Shown here in pieces: positions 63,052 to 64,000 of a stretch of 64,000 bases of DNA. The stretch covers positions 248,001 to 312,000 of the forward strand of contig NZ_CP061038.1 of the NCBI RefSeq assembly GCF_014490665.1. The letters run 5' to 3'. This DNA comes from Sphingomonas alpina (GTDB lineage Bacteria; Pseudomonadota; Alphaproteobacteria; Sphingomonadales; Sphingomonadaceae). The notes under the pieces were generated by a model. The model did no database searches and was not told the origin of the DNA. It was given only the letters and a program-made list of their open reading frames with translations. Made by a program: the position numbers and the translations under genes. Numbering within the stretch: the stretch's first letter is position 1; each line of letters starts with the position of its first letter.

Positions 63052-64000
63052 TCAGAATTCGACGTGAACGCTGCCGAGCACCGTGCGGGGATAGCCGACC
63101 GAGAAGTTCGGGTTGGCCGCAGCGTTGATCTGCGTCGAGATGTTGCCGAAATAGAATTCGTTGAACAGGTTTTTCACGTTCAACTGAAGGTACGTCTTTT
63201 CCAGGCCGAAATCGCTCAGCTTGAGCCGCGCATCGAGATCGACCAGCATGTAAGCTGGTGCCACCACATCATTGACGTCGGTAGCGAAGCGCTTGTCGAC
63301 CCACTTTACAGTGGTACCCAGATCGACTGGGCCAGCCTTGATCAGCGCCCGGCCACCGACCTGCCACTCCGGCGTTTCGGTGACGCGCTTGCCCTTGGTC
63401 GGAGCAAAGACTGACGTCGCGCCGGACCCGCTGAGCAGAACATTGTCCTTCAACTCGGCATGGATGTAGGAACCAAAGGCAGTGATCGACGCCCAGTCGG
63501 TCGGCTTCACCGTTACGGTCGCATCGACGCCATAGCTGTCGACCTTGCCGACATTGCGATCGAGCGAGATGCCCTGATCGAAATCGTATGAGGTAACAAT
63601 CCGGTTCTTATAAGTGATGTACCAGGCGGTCGCCTGAGCCTGCACCCGGCTGTTCGTCATGCGCACACCCAGGTCGAAAGAGTCGGTCTTTTCCGGCTGC
63701 ACATCGACGAAGGGCGAACGATAGAGATTATCAGTACGCGGTGCCGAGAAACCCTTTGCGTAGCTGGCGAAGACATTCACGCTGTCACTGAACTTGTACA
63801 TCAGGCCGGCGCTAGGCAGAACCGCGTTATAATTATACGTCTTCTTGAAAGGCGCATAATAAGGCGTTGGTCCGGATGACGGAACCAGACCGCCGGGCGC
63901 GATAATCTGCGAGGCCGGGAAGGTTTCGCTGGTGCAATAGGCGAAGCCGCTACCACGGGCTTCGGTAAAGCAGCGATTCTCCAGCTGGCGCTTGAAGAAC
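63052..64000 (-). CDS. TonB-dependent receptor, C-terminal part, cut by window edge
   Basis: The frame is open from 64000 without a start, so the plug lies outside. About 315 barrel residues are seen: YNYNAVLPSAGLMYKFSDSV, NVFASYAKGFSAPRTDNLYR, TDSFDLGVRMTNSRVQAQAT and the C-terminal LQLNVKNLFNEFYFGNIST, ending GSVHVEF with terminal Phe. Convergent with gor across a shared terminator. Substrate unknown. Confidence 0.9.
   Translation of the reverse strand, partial: FFKRQLENRCFTEARGSGFAYCTSETFPASQIIAPGGLVPSSGPTPYYAPFKKTYNYNAVLPSAGLMYKFSDSVNVFASYAKGFSAPRTDNLYRSPFVDVQPEKTDSFDLGVRMTNSRVQAQATAWYITYKNRIVTSYDFDQGISLDRNVGKVDSYGVDATVTVKPTDWASITAFGSYIHAELKDNVLLSGSGATSVFAPTKGKRVTETPEWQVGGRALIKAGPVDLGTTVKWVDKRFATDVNDVVAPAYMLVDLDARLKLSDFGLEKTYLQLNVKNLFNEFYFGNISTQINAAANPNFSVGYPRTVLGSVHVEF

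Overview
The window looks like chromosome of a sphingomonad (Alphaproteobacteria, order Sphingomonadales). The evidence is high GC with strong G/C at third codon positions, six TonB-dependent receptors (TBDTs), many exported peptidases and hydrolases, a lepB-rnc-era block, and short intergenic REP-like palindromes. Both ends cut a gene: a MetQ/NlpA-type lipoprotein on the left and a TBDT on the right. No CRISPR array, prophage, transposase or rRNA was seen. One tRNA (Arg, CCG) is present.

Layout. 0-5 kb: MetQ-like fragment, a nine-helix membrane protein divergent from a MocR regulator, then an ArsR/SRPBCC/DUF1801/small-membrane-protein operon. 4.7-9.5 kb: TBDT plus exported S9 peptidase. 9.8-14.9 kb: tRNA-Arg and a MacAB-TolC-like tripartite efflux cluster whose adaptor is frameshifted, with a small lipoprotein candidate inside it. 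15.1-22.6 kb: a cell-surface signalling locus with ECF sigma factor, FecR-type anti-sigma, TBDT with an STN signalling domain, and four paralogous small secreted proteins with four conserved cysteines each. 22.9-32.1 kb: a catabolic island with exported amidohydrolase, TBDT, oligopeptidase B-like peptidase, FMN-binding PaiB-like protein, HSL-type esterase and a second MocR regulator. 32.1-39.6 kb: housekeeping and small genes (nth, dapB, K+ channel, SDR with divergent ArsR, plsY) and a repeat-rich spacer. 39.7-47.9 kb: kdpD divergent from kdpFABC-kdpE. 48-57 kb: DUF5990 protein, sirtuin, then a tight five-gene operon with a NosFY-like ABC transporter between two TBDT genes. 57-64 kb: era, a GIY-YIG gene bracketed by inverted REP-like arms, rnc, lepB, pgi, gor and the last TBDT.

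The best candidates for undescribed systems are the sigma/anti-sigma/STN-TBDT locus with its 4-Cys secreted proteins, the TBDT-ABC-ABC-ABC-TBDT operon, and the GIY-YIG gene inside a REP palindrome between rnc and era. Four genes carry apparent single-base frameshifts, three of them at or next to short homopolymers. One of the four is lepB, normally an essential gene, so base-calling error must be considered before calling any of them pseudogenes.
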